Notes: generated by a model from the letters alone, not told the origin. 33,859 nt of DNA from an uncultured Saccharospirillaceae bacterium (GCA_950054195.1 CATLPG010000031.1:1-33859); one strand, 5' to 3'. Positions 18,748 through 26,856 are shown, numbered from the stretch's first letter. Translations and numbers: made by a program.

Positions 18748-18763
18748 AAAAGACATAATTTTG
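18734..18763 (+). promoter_or_regulatory. Consensus promoter for the TPP riboswitch and receptor gene
   Basis: TTG (18734-18736), a 19-nt spacer and TAATTTTG (18756-18763) match the Bacteroidota promoter consensus TTG-N19-TAnnTTTG at every fixed position. The RNA should start near 18768-18770, only a few nucleotides before the riboswitch aptamer. Confidence 0.85.
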
Positions 18764-18773
18764 GACTGAACTT

Positions 18774-18846
18774 ACATGGGGTGCCAACTTTTAATGGCTG
18801 AGATTATACCCGTTGAACCTGCTGTGGTAATTCATAGAAGGGAACT
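18774..18846 (+). ncRNA. TPP riboswitch (THI element)
   Basis: The conserved aptamer core is present in order: GGGGTGCC (18778-18785), GCTGAGATTATACCC (18797-18811), GAACCTG (18815-18821), GTAAT in the P5 loop, and GGGAACT (18840-18846). P2 pairs GCCA (18783-18786) with TGGC (18795-18798), and P5 pairs CTGTG with CATAG with one G-U. A conventional P1 immediately flanking the core is not evident. The element senses thiamine pyrophosphate and lies in the leader of the receptor gene at 18919, so that gene should be shut down when TPP is plentiful. Confidence 0.96.
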
Positions 18847-18918
18847 AGAACTAAATGTGTCTATCTGTTTTAGATTTCACCATTTTTAGTTGATTGCTCC
18901 ATGTGCAATTTTATTTAA

Positions 18919-21321
18919 ATGAAAATTATTTTATCTGTTGCTTTTGCATCAATTGTTGGAGTACTATCATCACAATTTAGTGTTTCGGGAAAAGTTACTA
19001 ATGCCAAAGGAGAACCTTTGGAATGGGCTACAGTATTTGTTGAAGGCGGTTACGGCTCATCAACAAATACAAAAGGAGAGTTTATAATTAAAAACCTAAA
19101 AGCAGGTGATTATGAACTAAAAACTTCGTTTGTAGGTTATGAAACCCAATTTACATCTATTGAAGTAACTGAATCAATAACTAACTTAACTATTCAACTC
19201 AATCAAAAAGATTATATAGCTAATGAGGTGCTGGTTACAGCTACGCGAGTAAACGAAGAAACACCTGGAGCTTACAGTACAGTAACGCATGAAGAACTCG
19301 AAAAGACAAACTTAGGGCAGGATATACCTTTTCTATTGAATACAACACCTTCTATTGTTGTTAACTCAGATGCTGGTGCAGGTATTGGTTATACAGGTAT
19401 GCGAATAAGAGGAACAGATATTACACGTATTAATGTTACCATTAATGGAGTTCCCCTAAATGATCCAGAATCTCATGGAGTGTTTTGGGTTAATATGCCC
19501 GATTTTGCATCTTCTGTTCAGAATATTCAAGTACAAAGAGGTGCAGGAACGTCAACCAATGGAGCAGGAGCGTTTGGAGCTTCGGTCAATTTGTTAACTG
19601 AAAACTTATCAGAGAAATCATACGGAGAGCTTAATATGTCTGCCGGATCTTTCAATACAACTAAAGCAACTGCTAAATTTGGAACAGGGTTAATCAAGAA
19701 TCATTGGGCGTTTGATGGACGTTTATCTTCTATACAATCGGATGGGTATATTGATCGTGCTACTGCAGATTTAAAATCATACTATTTATCTGGGCAGTAT
19801 GTGGATGATAAAAACAGTTTAAAGTTTATTACTTTTTCAGGTAAAGAGATTACTTACCAAGCATGGGGTGGCGTACCCGAAGATTCGTTAGAAACAAACA
19901 GGACATACAACGAATATACTTACGATAACGAAGTAGATAATTACCAGCAAACCCACTATCAGTTATTCTACAACCGTATATTAAGTGAAAATCTTTTGGC
20001 TAATGTTGCGCTCCACTATACAAAAGGACAAGGTTTCTTTGAGCAGTATAGAGAGGGTGATGATTTAGCAGATTATGGGATAGATCCAGTAATTACGCCT
20101 AATGATACTATTACTTCAACTGATTTAATCCGAAGAAGATGGTTAGATAATGATTTTTATGGTGTTGTTTATTCGTTAGACTACACACCATCTAACAAAA
20201 TGAATATCATTTTTGGAGGAGCAATAAACTCATACGATGGAGATCATTTTGGAGAAGTCATTTGGGCAAGGTTTGCAGGAGATTCTGAAATTAGAGATCG
20301 TTATTACGATAACAATGCTCAAAAAGTGGATATTAACAGTTACGCTAAGTTAAATTATAGCTTAAATAATAAATTAAGTCTTTTTGGAGATATACAATTA
20401 AGAACAATTGATTATACCTTTTTAGGGTTTGATAATGATTTAAATAATGTTACGCAAAATGCACGTTACACATTTGTAAACCCTAAGGCTGGTTTTAATT
20501 ACTTTATGACTGCCAATACAAAGTTTTATGGTTTGTTTGCGGTAGCGAATAAAGAGCCAAACCGTGACGACCATACAGAGTCAACACCAACGAGTAGACC
20601 AAAACATGAGTCATTAAATAATGTGGAGTTAGGATACAGAACTACACAAAGAAAATATGCCTTAGGAATAAACCTCTATTACATGCTTTACGATAATCAA
20701 TTAATTCCAACAGGAGAATTAAATGATGTTGGAGCTTCTGTTAGAACAAACATTAAAACATCTTACCGTAGAGGAATTGAAATTGATGGAGGTGTTCAAT
20801 TGACAAAAGGTTTGTTATTAACGGGTAACGTAGCACTTTCTCAAAATAAGATTCCAGAATGGACAGAGTATGTTGATAATTGGGATACCTGGGGGAAAGA
20901 TACCGTTGAGCATACCAATACGGATATTGCTTTTTCACCAAGCATAATTGCAACAGGAATATTAGAGTTTAGTCCGTTTAAACAATGGAACATGAACAAA
21001 AGCAACAAATCAGACTTTAGTATTTCGTTGGTTTCTAAATATGTTGGTAGACAATATCTAGATAACACACAAAGCACGGAGCGTTCGCTTGATCCATATT
21101 TTGTAAATGACTTACGTTTTAATTACTCAAGGACATTACCAAAAGGAGTGGAGCTTCAATTTTTTGGAGCAGTAAATAATTTATTTAACGAATTATACAG
21201 TGCTAACGGTTGGACGTATCGTTATTCAACAGGAGGAGAGTTTTATCAAATATCAGGATATTACCCACAAGCCACTACAAACTTCTTAATAGGACTTAAT
21301 TTGAGGTTTAGCGGGAAATAA
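18919..21321 (+). CDS. TonB-dependent receptor, probable thiamine or thiamine-precursor transporter
   Basis: An 800-aa outer-membrane receptor. A signal peptide (about 1-18) is followed by a carboxypeptidase-regulatory-like domain (about 20-105: GKVTNAKGEPLEWATV), typical of Bacteroidota receptors. A TonB-box-like NEVLVTATR lies near 112-120, the plug domain spans about 120-235 (MRIRGTDITRINVTINGVPL), and a 22-strand-type beta-barrel fills the rest, ending in LIGLNLRFSGK. Substrate inference comes from the TPP riboswitch in its leader; riboswitch-controlled TonB receptors of Bacteroidota are proposed to import thiamine or its precursors. No thiamine synthesis gene is adjacent. Leader length from the predicted RNA start is about 150 nt. 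Confidence 0.92.
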   Translation: MKIILSVAFASIVGVLSSQFSVSGKVTNAKGEPLEWATVFVEGGYGSSTNTKGEFIIKNLKAGDYELKTSFVGYETQFTSIEVTESITNLTIQLNQKDYIANEVLVTATRVNEETPGAYSTVTHEELEKTNLGQDIPFLLNTTPSIVVNSDAGAGIGYTGMRIRGTDITRINVTINGVPLNDPESHGVFWVNMPDFASSVQNIQVQRGAGTSTNGAGAFGASVNLLTENLSEKSYGELNMSAGSFNTTKATAKFGTGLIKNHWAFDGRLSSIQSDGYIDRATADLKSYYLSGQYVDDKNSLKFITFSGKEITYQAWGGVPEDSLETNRTYNEYTYDNEVDNYQQTHYQLFYNRILSENLLANVALHYTKGQGFFEQYREGDDLADYGIDPVITPNDTITSTDLIRRRWLDNDFYGVVYSLDYTPSNKMNIIFGGAINSYDGDHFGEVIWARFAGDSEIRDRYYDNNAQKVDINSYAKLNYSLNNKLSLFGDIQLRTIDYTFLGFDNDLNNVTQNARYTFVNPKAGFNYFMTANTKFYGLFAVANKEPNRDDHTESTPTSRPKHESLNNVELGYRTTQRKYALGINLYYMLYDNQLIPTGELNDVGASVRTNIKTSYRRGIEIDGGVQLTKGLLLTGNVALSQNKIPEWTEYVDNWDTWGKDTVEHTNTDIAFSPSIIATGILEFSPFKQWNMNKSNKSDFSISLVSKYVGRQYLDNTQSTERSLDPYFVNDLRFNYSRTLPKGVELQFFGAVNNLFNELYSANGWTYRYSTGGEFYQISGYYPQATTNFLIGLNLRFSGK

Positions 21322-21340
21322 ATTTATTAACCAACTTAAT

Positions 21341-21382
21341 TAAAAAAGGTGTGAAAAGCTCTGGCCTCTCACACCTTTTTTA
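21341..21382. terminator. Bidirectional terminator between the receptor gene and proA
   Basis: A perfect 14-bp stem, TAAAAAAGGTGTGA (21341-21354) with TCACACCTTTTTTA (21369-21382), has a 14-nt loop. The A-run on one side and T-run on the other provide U-tracts in both directions, serving the convergent genes that end at 21321 and 21406. Confidence 0.93.
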
Positions 21383-21405
21383 ATGATCTAAATATTTAAT
21401 GAGAC

Positions 21406-22605
21406 TTATTCCCTAATATGCCCGTTACCTTTAACGTAGTATTTATTAGATACAAGTTGTTTTAATCCAAGTGGACCTCTATGATGGAGTTTATCAGTAC
21501 TAATAGCTAACTCAGCACCAACACCCATTGCTCCACCATCAGTAAATCGAGAAGAAGCATTTTGGTATACAGCTGCACTGTCTACATACTCCATAAATTG
21601 ATCTGCCTCAGAATCATCTTCAGTCATAATAATTGATGAGTGATGACCAGAATATTTATTTATCATATCCATAGATTCCTGTAAAGAATCAACAGTACCA
21701 AACATAATTTTTCGGCTTAAAAACTCCTCTTTCCAAATATTCTCAGAGGCAACCTCTGTGATCTCATCGTCTAAACCACTAAGTGTTCCATTAGCAACCA
21801 TACTAACGCTATGGCTTTTCATTACATCACTAAGTTCACTAATTTTATCTTCTAATCCCTCAATGTTTTTATTAAATAACACCTTGTCTAAAGCATTACA
21901 AGCAGAAATTTTATCTGTTTTAGCATTAACTATAACTGATAGTGTTTTTTTCCAATCAGCCTTGTCAGAAACATACATGAAGTTATTTCCTCTTCCACTA
22001 ACTAAAACAGGGCATTTAGCATGAGTTTTAACAAACTCAATTAATCTTTCACCTCCTCTAGGAACAATTAAGTCAATGGAGTTGGCATTGTCCTTTAAAA
22101 ACTTTTGTGTTTCAGCTCTGTCAAGTTCTAACATGGTAATCCAAGATGTTGAAAGTCCATTTTCTGTTAACGCTTGGTGCCAATAACTAACGAGTTCTTT
22201 GTTGCTATAGTAAGCTTCTTTACCTCCTTTTAGAAGTATCTTGTTGTTCGATTTAAAAGCTAAAACAGCTGCTTCAATTGTAACATCTGGTCTAGATTCA
22301 TAAATAATCATAATAGTACCAAATGGAGTTGTTTTGTTTTCAATTTTCAACCCAGAATCTAATGTGTTTTTGGAAATTAATTTTCCAACAGGGTCTTCTT
22401 GATTTAAAACTTCTTCAACAGATTTTGCCATGCTGTCAACTTTTTTTCCATCAATGATAAGCCTATCGTAAAGTGCTTGGTCATCTTTTGAGAAAAGGGC
22501 TAAATCCTTTTGATTTTGTTCTACGAGTTTTTGTTTATTGTCCTTAAGAATTTTAATCATTGACTTAAGCACATTATTTTTTTGTTCTGTTTTTAATAAT
22601 TGCAT
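21406..22605 (-). CDS. proA: Gamma-glutamyl phosphate reductase
   Basis: A 399-aa NADPH-dependent enzyme of the aldehyde dehydrogenase superfamily. It reduces glutamyl-5-phosphate to glutamate semialdehyde, the second step of proline synthesis. The catalytic Cys236 lies in KISACNALDK. IYESRPDVT (101-109), LKGGKE (125-130), VPRGG (181-185) and the C-terminal HHRGPLGL are all family signatures. Length is near E. coli ProA (417 aa). It lies 8 nt downstream of proB and is presumably co-transcribed and translationally linked with it. proC is not in the window. Confidence 0.97.
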   Translation of the reverse strand: MQLLKTEQKNNVLKSMIKILKDNKQKLVEQNQKDLALFSKDDQALYDRLIIDGKKVDSMAKSVEEVLNQEDPVGKLISKNTLDSGLKIENKTTPFGTIMIIYESRPDVTIEAAVLAFKSNNKILLKGGKEAYYSNKELVSYWHQALTENGLSTSWITMLELDRAETQKFLKDNANSIDLIVPRGGERLIEFVKTHAKCPVLVSGRGNNFMYVSDKADWKKTLSVIVNAKTDKISACNALDKVLFNKNIEGLEDKISELSDVMKSHSVSMVANGTLSGLDDEITEVASENIWKEEFLSRKIMFGTVDSLQESMDMINKYSGHHSSIIMTEDDSEADQFMEYVDSAAVYQNASSRFTDGGAMGVGAELAISTDKLHHRGPLGLKQLVSNKYYVKGNGHIRE

Positions 22606-22613
22606 AGTGTTTT

Positions 22614-23399
22614 TTATGATTCGAATTTTGTTCCTACATTTTCATTTTTTATAACAATATCAATAATTGTATTGTCATGCTTACCATTAGCTATAAATGT
22701 TGGGATGTTTTTTTTAGCTGTTTTCTTGGCTACTTTAACTTTAGATTTCATGCCTCCTCGACCTTCTCCTTCTTTCTTTTTTGACTCTTGAATGTATTGA
22801 TCCACATTAAAATCAAGAGGAACTTCATTAATAAGTTGCGAATTGTCATTTTCAGGATTGCCTGTGTAAAGCCCATCTATATCGGTAAGCAGTACCATCA
22901 TATCAGCTTTAACAAGGGTTGCTACTAAGCTCGCTAGTTCATCGTTATCAGTGAACATAGACATGGATAATGAAACGGCATCATCTTCATTAGCGATAGG
23001 AATAATTCCTTGGTTAATTAATCCCGAATAGCAGTTTATCATATTTTCCTTGTGTTTTCCTTCCGAAAAATCATTTTTAGTAGCTAAAACTTGAGCACAA
23101 TACAACCCATATTTATGGAAGATGGAATAATAATGCCTCATCAATCGAGGTTGCCCTACAGAGGAAAAAACCTGTCTTCTAATGCTTTTGTCCGTTTCGT
23201 CAATTTCTCCTAAAACTTCTTTCCCGGCAATAGCTGCTCCAGAAGTAACTAATACGGTTAATATGCCGCGATCATATAAATAGGCGATTTGCCTTACGAT
23301 GTTGTTTAGAATAGGTTCTACAATTCTGTTGTTTGAGTTTGTAAGAACGTTTGATCCTACTTTAACAACAACAATTTTTTTAAAGGTTTGAGTTTGCAC
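22614..23399 (-). CDS. proB: Glutamate 5-kinase, short form without PUA domain
   Basis: A 261-aa amino acid kinase that phosphorylates glutamate, the first and normally feedback-controlled step of proline synthesis. Motifs seen are VVVKVGSNVLT (10-20), VTSGAAIAGK (51-60), IANEDDAVS (135-143), FTDNDELASLVA (149-160) and LLTDIDGLYTGNP (170-182), followed by a GGMKSKV segment. E. coli ProB has 367 aa; the C-terminal PUA domain is absent here, as in many Bacteroidota. The start is a GTG codon, chosen because it lies immediately before the conserved kinase core. It is the first gene of the proBA operon. Confidence 0.95.
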   Translation of the reverse strand: MQTQTFKKIVVVKVGSNVLTNSNNRIVEPILNNIVRQIAYLYDRGILTVLVTSGAAIAGKEVLGEIDETDKSIRRQVFSSVGQPRLMRHYYSIFHKYGLYCAQVLATKNDFSEGKHKENMINCYSGLINQGIIPIANEDDAVSLSMSMFTDNDELASLVATLVKADMMVLLTDIDGLYTGNPENDNSQLINEVPLDFNVDQYIQESKKKEGEGRGGMKSKVKVAKKTAKKNIPTFIANGKHDNTIIDIVIKNENVGTKFES

Positions 23400-23507
23400 T
23401 TTTTTTATTTAACTGTTAATAATCTCTATAAATGCCTGATTGAAATTCATATTTTCAATGCTTTTACGGACACTATATAATATACTGAAAAAGTAGCTTA
23501 TACCAAA

Positions 23508-23603
23508 ATGAAATTATTTCCACCCACTAGTGATAAGTGTTTTGCTTCACTAAAAGCGTTAGATTATAAGGGGATAAAAAACAAAAGCCACTTACTTTCG
23601 TAA
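23508..23603 (+). other. Possible 31-codon ORF
   Basis: The frame runs from ATG at 23508 to TAA at 23603 and encodes a 31-residue peptide (starting MKLFPPTSDK) with no hydrophobic segment or known motif. Its stop lies inside the hairpin at 23583-23613. It could be a small gene, a gene remnant or chance; I lean to remnant or chance. Confidence 0.2.
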
Positions 23604-23613
23604 ATGGCTTTTT
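23583..23613 (+). terminator. Hairpin with T-run, no assigned upstream gene
   Basis: AAAAGCCA (23583-23590) pairs with TGGCTTTT (23605-23612), extended inwards by TTA/TAA, and is followed by T's. The shape is that of an intrinsic terminator on either strand, but no recognised gene ends here on the plus strand, and proB on the minus strand starts further left. Confidence 0.5.
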
Positions 23614-23772
23614 CTTAGTAGTGGCAATGAAATTTTACTAAAAGACCTTTCGGTAAAGGTATCAGTGTATTTTGATATTTGTTTTAATTCTGGTAAAAAT
23701 GTATGAAATTTTATTTTTTACCTAAATTTAAAAATCTAGTATTCAGTAAATTTTTATTAAAAAATAACAGTA

Positions 23773-25173
23773 ATGGAGGATTGCTTTGGACAACAGGGAT
23801 GGAGAGAGTTCAGTCAAAATAGGATAAACATACTAACTGATTACGACAGGGCTTTAGTCCAAAATATTAATAGACCTGTTAGAACATCTCATGGTAAAGT
23901 TCTAGAGGCTTCAATAAGAAAATGGCTCTCTGAATTTTTACCTAAAAAATATAGTGTTACTTCAGGGTATATTATATCTGATCTAAATTTTTCAAATGAT
24001 AAATTATATCATTATGACGTTATAGTTTACAATCATCTTGAAGCTCCAATATTATGGGTGGAGGGAGATAGCGACATGAGTAATCAAGGAAAATTTAGAG
24101 CTATTCCAGCTAGATACGTAATTTCGGTATTCGAGATTAAATCAAGATTCAACTCAAGCAATATTATTGCAACGAAATTGAAATTATCTGAACTATTAAA
24201 TATTAAAGATCAGCTAGATGATAAGTTTAGTTCTGGAGTAATTTTTGCTGAATTAAAAGAAATAGATAATAATGATAAAAACGCACTACATAAGTTGTCT
24301 GAACTTACTTCTGTTCCAGGTTTTATAGGTGGAATAATTCTAAGATATGAAAAGGATTCTCATATTACAGGGCTGGTTAGTAGAATTAAAAGAGAAGATG
24401 ACAAAAATAATGGAAACACAGACTCTAAAAGGGTAACTCCCTTGGCAAGACCTTTATCTGATATAGAGTTATACAAAAATGAAGATGGGAACATAACTTT
24501 AGCAGGAGGTATTAAAGGTGCTGGGACTAAAATTATGATAATTGGTGAAAACACTTGGGCAATGGGTAAGCAGTATTTTGTAGACATTGAAAGTGGTGAT
24601 AAAAGTATAAATATAGCTTGGTCAAAGAGTGGATTTGCTGATTTTTCACATAGATTACTCAATGCTCTTGAAGGAATGCCCATTATGTCCGAAAACTATC
24701 CTCTTTTTGGGCAGATCTTTGACAATGTAAACTTTAGACCAGCGCCATTACAACCACCAACCGCTATTGAGGGAAAGCCTTTTATAGATGTAGAATTAGA
24801 GGATATTAATGGAGAAAAAAAGGAGATTTTCTCTAAAGAAAAAAAATCAGGGATTAAATATATTTTAAAACTCAATAACATTAGTAAACATGATGTAACA
24901 TTTATCAAAGAGGAGTTTTATGATACACTCGAAGTAAAGGGAGGTAGATCTGATAACAGAGAGTATAATATCATAATGAAAGAGAAAAAATCTATTGAGG
25001 ATATTATTGAAATATTGAAAAAGTCCCCAGTTGAAATTAAGCATAGGTTAGTATACAAAGATATAGAGGGTAGTTACTTTGCTGTAGAATGCTTGATAAA
25101 AATAGGTGATAAAATTGATCTTAAAATTCTAAATGAAGAAGATCTTGCTAATTTTCATAAGAAGAACACTTAA
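23773..25173 (+). CDS. DUF6602-like protein with predicted PD-(D/E)XK nuclease-type core
   Basis: A 466-aa protein with no signal peptide. Its N-terminal 130 residues look like the DUF6602 type and fit the PD-(D/E)XK fold: Glu45 in HGKVLEASIRKWL, a LP..Y.V..GYI strand, Asp82 in YDVIVYN, and Glu121-x-Lys123 in VFEIKS. These are the residues expected to bind metal in such nucleases. The middle (about 140-300) contains an IGGIILRYE strand and a GENTWAMGKQYF segment, and the last about 140 residues look like a separate strand-rich domain; I recognise neither. Homologues with such cores are scattered in accessory regions, which fits a defence or mobile-element role, but no activity can be claimed. 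The next gene follows after 39 nt in the same direction and may be a partner. Confidence 0.6.
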   Translation: MEDCFGQQGWREFSQNRINILTDYDRALVQNINRPVRTSHGKVLEASIRKWLSEFLPKKYSVTSGYIISDLNFSNDKLYHYDVIVYNHLEAPILWVEGDSDMSNQGKFRAIPARYVISVFEIKSRFNSSNIIATKLKLSELLNIKDQLDDKFSSGVIFAELKEIDNNDKNALHKLSELTSVPGFIGGIILRYEKDSHITGLVSRIKREDDKNNGNTDSKRVTPLARPLSDIELYKNEDGNITLAGGIKGAGTKIMIIGENTWAMGKQYFVDIESGDKSINIAWSKSGFADFSHRLLNALEGMPIMSENYPLFGQIFDNVNFRPAPLQPPTAIEGKPFIDVELEDINGEKKEIFSKEKKSGIKYILKLNNISKHDVTFIKEEFYDTLEVKGGRSDNREYNIIMKEKKSIEDIIEILKKSPVEIKHRLVYKDIEGSYFAVECLIKIGDKIDLKILNEEDLANFHKKNT

Positions 25174-25212
25174 TTACTTAAATTCAAAAAGTAGCCAATT
25201 TAAAATTAAGTT

Positions 25213-25755
25213 ATGTCTGTAAATGATCATGCTGTAACATCTCATTTTTTTGGAACTAAAGAAGTTTTCGGAATAGAATTTCAAGGAGAAATAAATCTCG
25301 ATAAACTTAGTGTAAACCTTTGGTTTCACGGAAAAGAATTAAAAGGTAGCAAAGCTAAAAAGACCTTGGTTTACATGGTTCGTAATTTAAAGAAGTTTTT
25401 AGCCACTTTTGATAAGTTAAAGGATAAAGAAGTATTTGGTAAGACTCCAGAAGATACTTATAATAACTACCTAAAAGCTATTAAAGAACTGGATGTTCAT
25501 GATTCTGACTTTGATAAGAATAGAAATGATTTAATGATGCATATTCGTTTTTATGGAGATCAATTAGATAAGTATAGTATGTTGTCTTTTAACCAAGGAT
25601 CTTCAATAATCTTTGTTATTCATGATAACCTTAAAAAGAATATTTTTGAGTATGAGGTTGATTTAAGATTAGTGTATGACATTTTTGGGGAAATTGTTGA
25701 TTGGTATGATGGTGAGAGAGGAGTGGTGACTTATAGCCTTAACAGTTTTCCATAA
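25213..25755 (+). CDS. Uncharacterised 180-aa protein
   Basis: I do not recognise this protein. It is soluble, without signal or membrane segments, and is charged. The N-terminal part is strand-like (FGIEFQGEINLDKLSVNLWF), the middle is helical and lysine-rich (TLVYMVRNLKKFLATFDKLKDKE in outline), and the C-terminal half returns to strands and ends in DWYDGERGVVTYSLNSFP. It follows the PD-(D/E)XK-like gene by 39 nt on the same strand, which suggests one transcript. An antidote, regulator or accessory subunit would all fit the position; nothing in the sequence chooses among them. The ATG start is the first in frame and is preceded by AT-rich sequence. Confidence 0.6.
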   Translation: MSVNDHAVTSHFFGTKEVFGIEFQGEINLDKLSVNLWFHGKELKGSKAKKTLVYMVRNLKKFLATFDKLKDKEVFGKTPEDTYNNYLKAIKELDVHDSDFDKNRNDLMMHIRFYGDQLDKYSMLSFNQGSSIIFVIHDNLKKNIFEYEVDLRLVYDIFGEIVDWYDGERGVVTYSLNSFP

Positions 25756-25890
25756 CTAACGAAATCTTTTACAAAGGTTATTGATGATTTTTAGATATAC
25801 CCTTGACATTTAAAAACGTAAAGGAGTGATTATTAACAAGCTTGATCTTTCAAGTCAAAATATAACCGAGTGATCATGGATTACTAATCT
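25756..25890. other. Convergent intergenic region with a small hairpin
   Basis: The genes ending at 25755 and 25891 converge here. A short inverted repeat, CTTGA (25841-25845) with TCAAG (25850-25854), is visible. There is no strong terminator on either strand. Confidence 0.4.
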
Positions 25891-26640
25891 TTAAGAATAA
25901 ATGTCTCTTTCTTTATAATATGTAGGAGCTATATCTCCAAAATGTCCTGAAATATATTTTAAAAGATTATCAGCTAACTCACTTCTTTGTAAAGTATATC
26001 CATTAGAAAATCCCTCTCCATCAAAATTTCTAGTTCTGATATGTAGCCCTTTATTTTCGAGATCTTTTGAAATCATTATAAATTGCTCTTCGTTTAAAAT
26101 AGGTTCTTTTTGTCTTGATCTGTAAGAGTAAAAATTTTGATAACTACTATATTGTTCTCTCCAATCTCTATAGGTCTTGATGCTACTTGCATTAGTTTTT
26201 CCTACATAATAGGTCAATAGTTTAATTTGAAGGGTTGATAGCGAATCCAAAATGCTTAGGAGAAACATCTTCATTTCTTCGTCTATATCTTCAATAGACA
26301 CCGAATTGATAACAATGTTTTTGAAGCTATCAATCTTTATTTTTTGATGCTCATTTAATATGCTTTGACATGACTTAACCAGAGTAGACAAAAAAACTTC
26401 ATTCTTTTGTAGATTTTCAGGTTCAAATTTTTCAATATTCTTAGATAACTCTTCTATTTTATCTAAAATACTTTGTAAAAATTCTTTTCGTCTTTTTTCA
26501 ATAGGTTTGGTGAACAGAACTCCAAATATATCAGTTGCAAATGGAACACCAGAAGCTGAAACTAATGCTCTAATTCGATCATAATTGTAATCTTCTTTCG
26601 TTTCTTTGGGAACCCGCAGATTTTTGTTTTCTTTTTCCAT
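25891..26640 (-). CDS. Uncharacterised protein with N-terminal apolar segment (accessory-type family)
   Basis: A 249-aa protein. I place the start at ATG 26640 (MEKENKN); a longer reading from a TTG at 26700 would overlap the terminator of the upstream tRNA gene. A moderately hydrophobic segment (ALVSASGVPFATDIFGVLF, about 25-43) precedes PIEKRRKEFL. A central helical part carries KIDSFKNIVINSV...DEEMKMFLLSILDSLSTLQIKLL. That arrangement, an apolar region, a basic EKRR turn and a 'K...L.N.V..S....DE...FL..ID.L...H..LL' block, recurs in uncharacterised accessory proteins, some compared with abortive-infection alpha proteins (DUF4393). The resemblance is from memory and not proven. The C-terminal 60 residues could be a winged-helix-like DNA-binding segment (LNEEQFIMISKDLENKGL). 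It faces the two preceding accessory genes. Confidence 0.6.
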   Translation of the reverse strand: MEKENKNLRVPKETKEDYNYDRIRALVSASGVPFATDIFGVLFTKPIEKRRKEFLQSILDKIEELSKNIEKFEPENLQKNEVFLSTLVKSCQSILNEHQKIKIDSFKNIVINSVSIEDIDEEMKMFLLSILDSLSTLQIKLLTYYVGKTNASSIKTYRDWREQYSSYQNFYSYRSRQKEPILNEEQFIMISKDLENKGLHIRTRNFDGEGFSNGYTLQRSELADNLLKYISGHFGDIAPTYYKERDIYS

Positions 26641-26690
26641 TATTTTAACATTAAAAATTGATTTTACTAGATACTTGAAACACCAAAACA

Positions 26691-26718
26691 AAAAAGTCAA
26701 CCATTTCTGATTGACTTT
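26691..26718 (-). terminator. Intrinsic terminator of the tRNA-fMet gene
   Basis: On the minus strand, AAAGTCAA (26718 to 26711) pairs with TTGACTTT (26700 to 26693) across a 10-nt loop, then a T-rich run follows. A second small palindrome, ATAACC/GGTTAT (26724-26739), lies between the tRNA 3' end and this terminator. Confidence 0.8.
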
Positions 26719-26746
26719 CTGCTATAACCTGTTGGTTATCATTTAG

Positions 26747-26819
<73 letters not shown>

Positions 26820-26825
26820 ATATAA

Positions 26826-26856
26826 TTGGATCACAAATATAGATATTGTACCTTTA
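26826..26856 (+). promoter_or_regulatory. Promoter of era-der
   Basis: TTG (26826-26828), a 20-nt spacer and TACCTTTA (26849-26856; five of six fixed -7 positions). The expected RNA start is near 26861, about 18 nt before the ATG at 26879. It is interleaved with the tRNA promoter on the other strand. Confidence 0.65.

Larger units (their letters stand above)
23400..23772. other. 373-bp intergenic region with an orphan hairpin
   Basis: This gap lies between proB (minus) and the PD-(D/E)XK-like gene (plus). It should contain promoters for both. It holds a possible 31-codon ORF (23508-23603) with a terminator-like hairpin at its end (23583-23613), and a short inverted repeat ACCTTT/AAAGGT at 23645-23660. 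A weak -7-like TAAATTTT (23747-23754) precedes the gene at 23773. I recognise no known RNA family. Confidence 0.5.

Noticed and set aside
26641-26700. N-terminal extension of the 25891-26640 protein from a TTG at 26700
   Set aside because: The extension begins in the stem of the tRNA terminator, and ATG 26640 starts a normal charged N-terminus.
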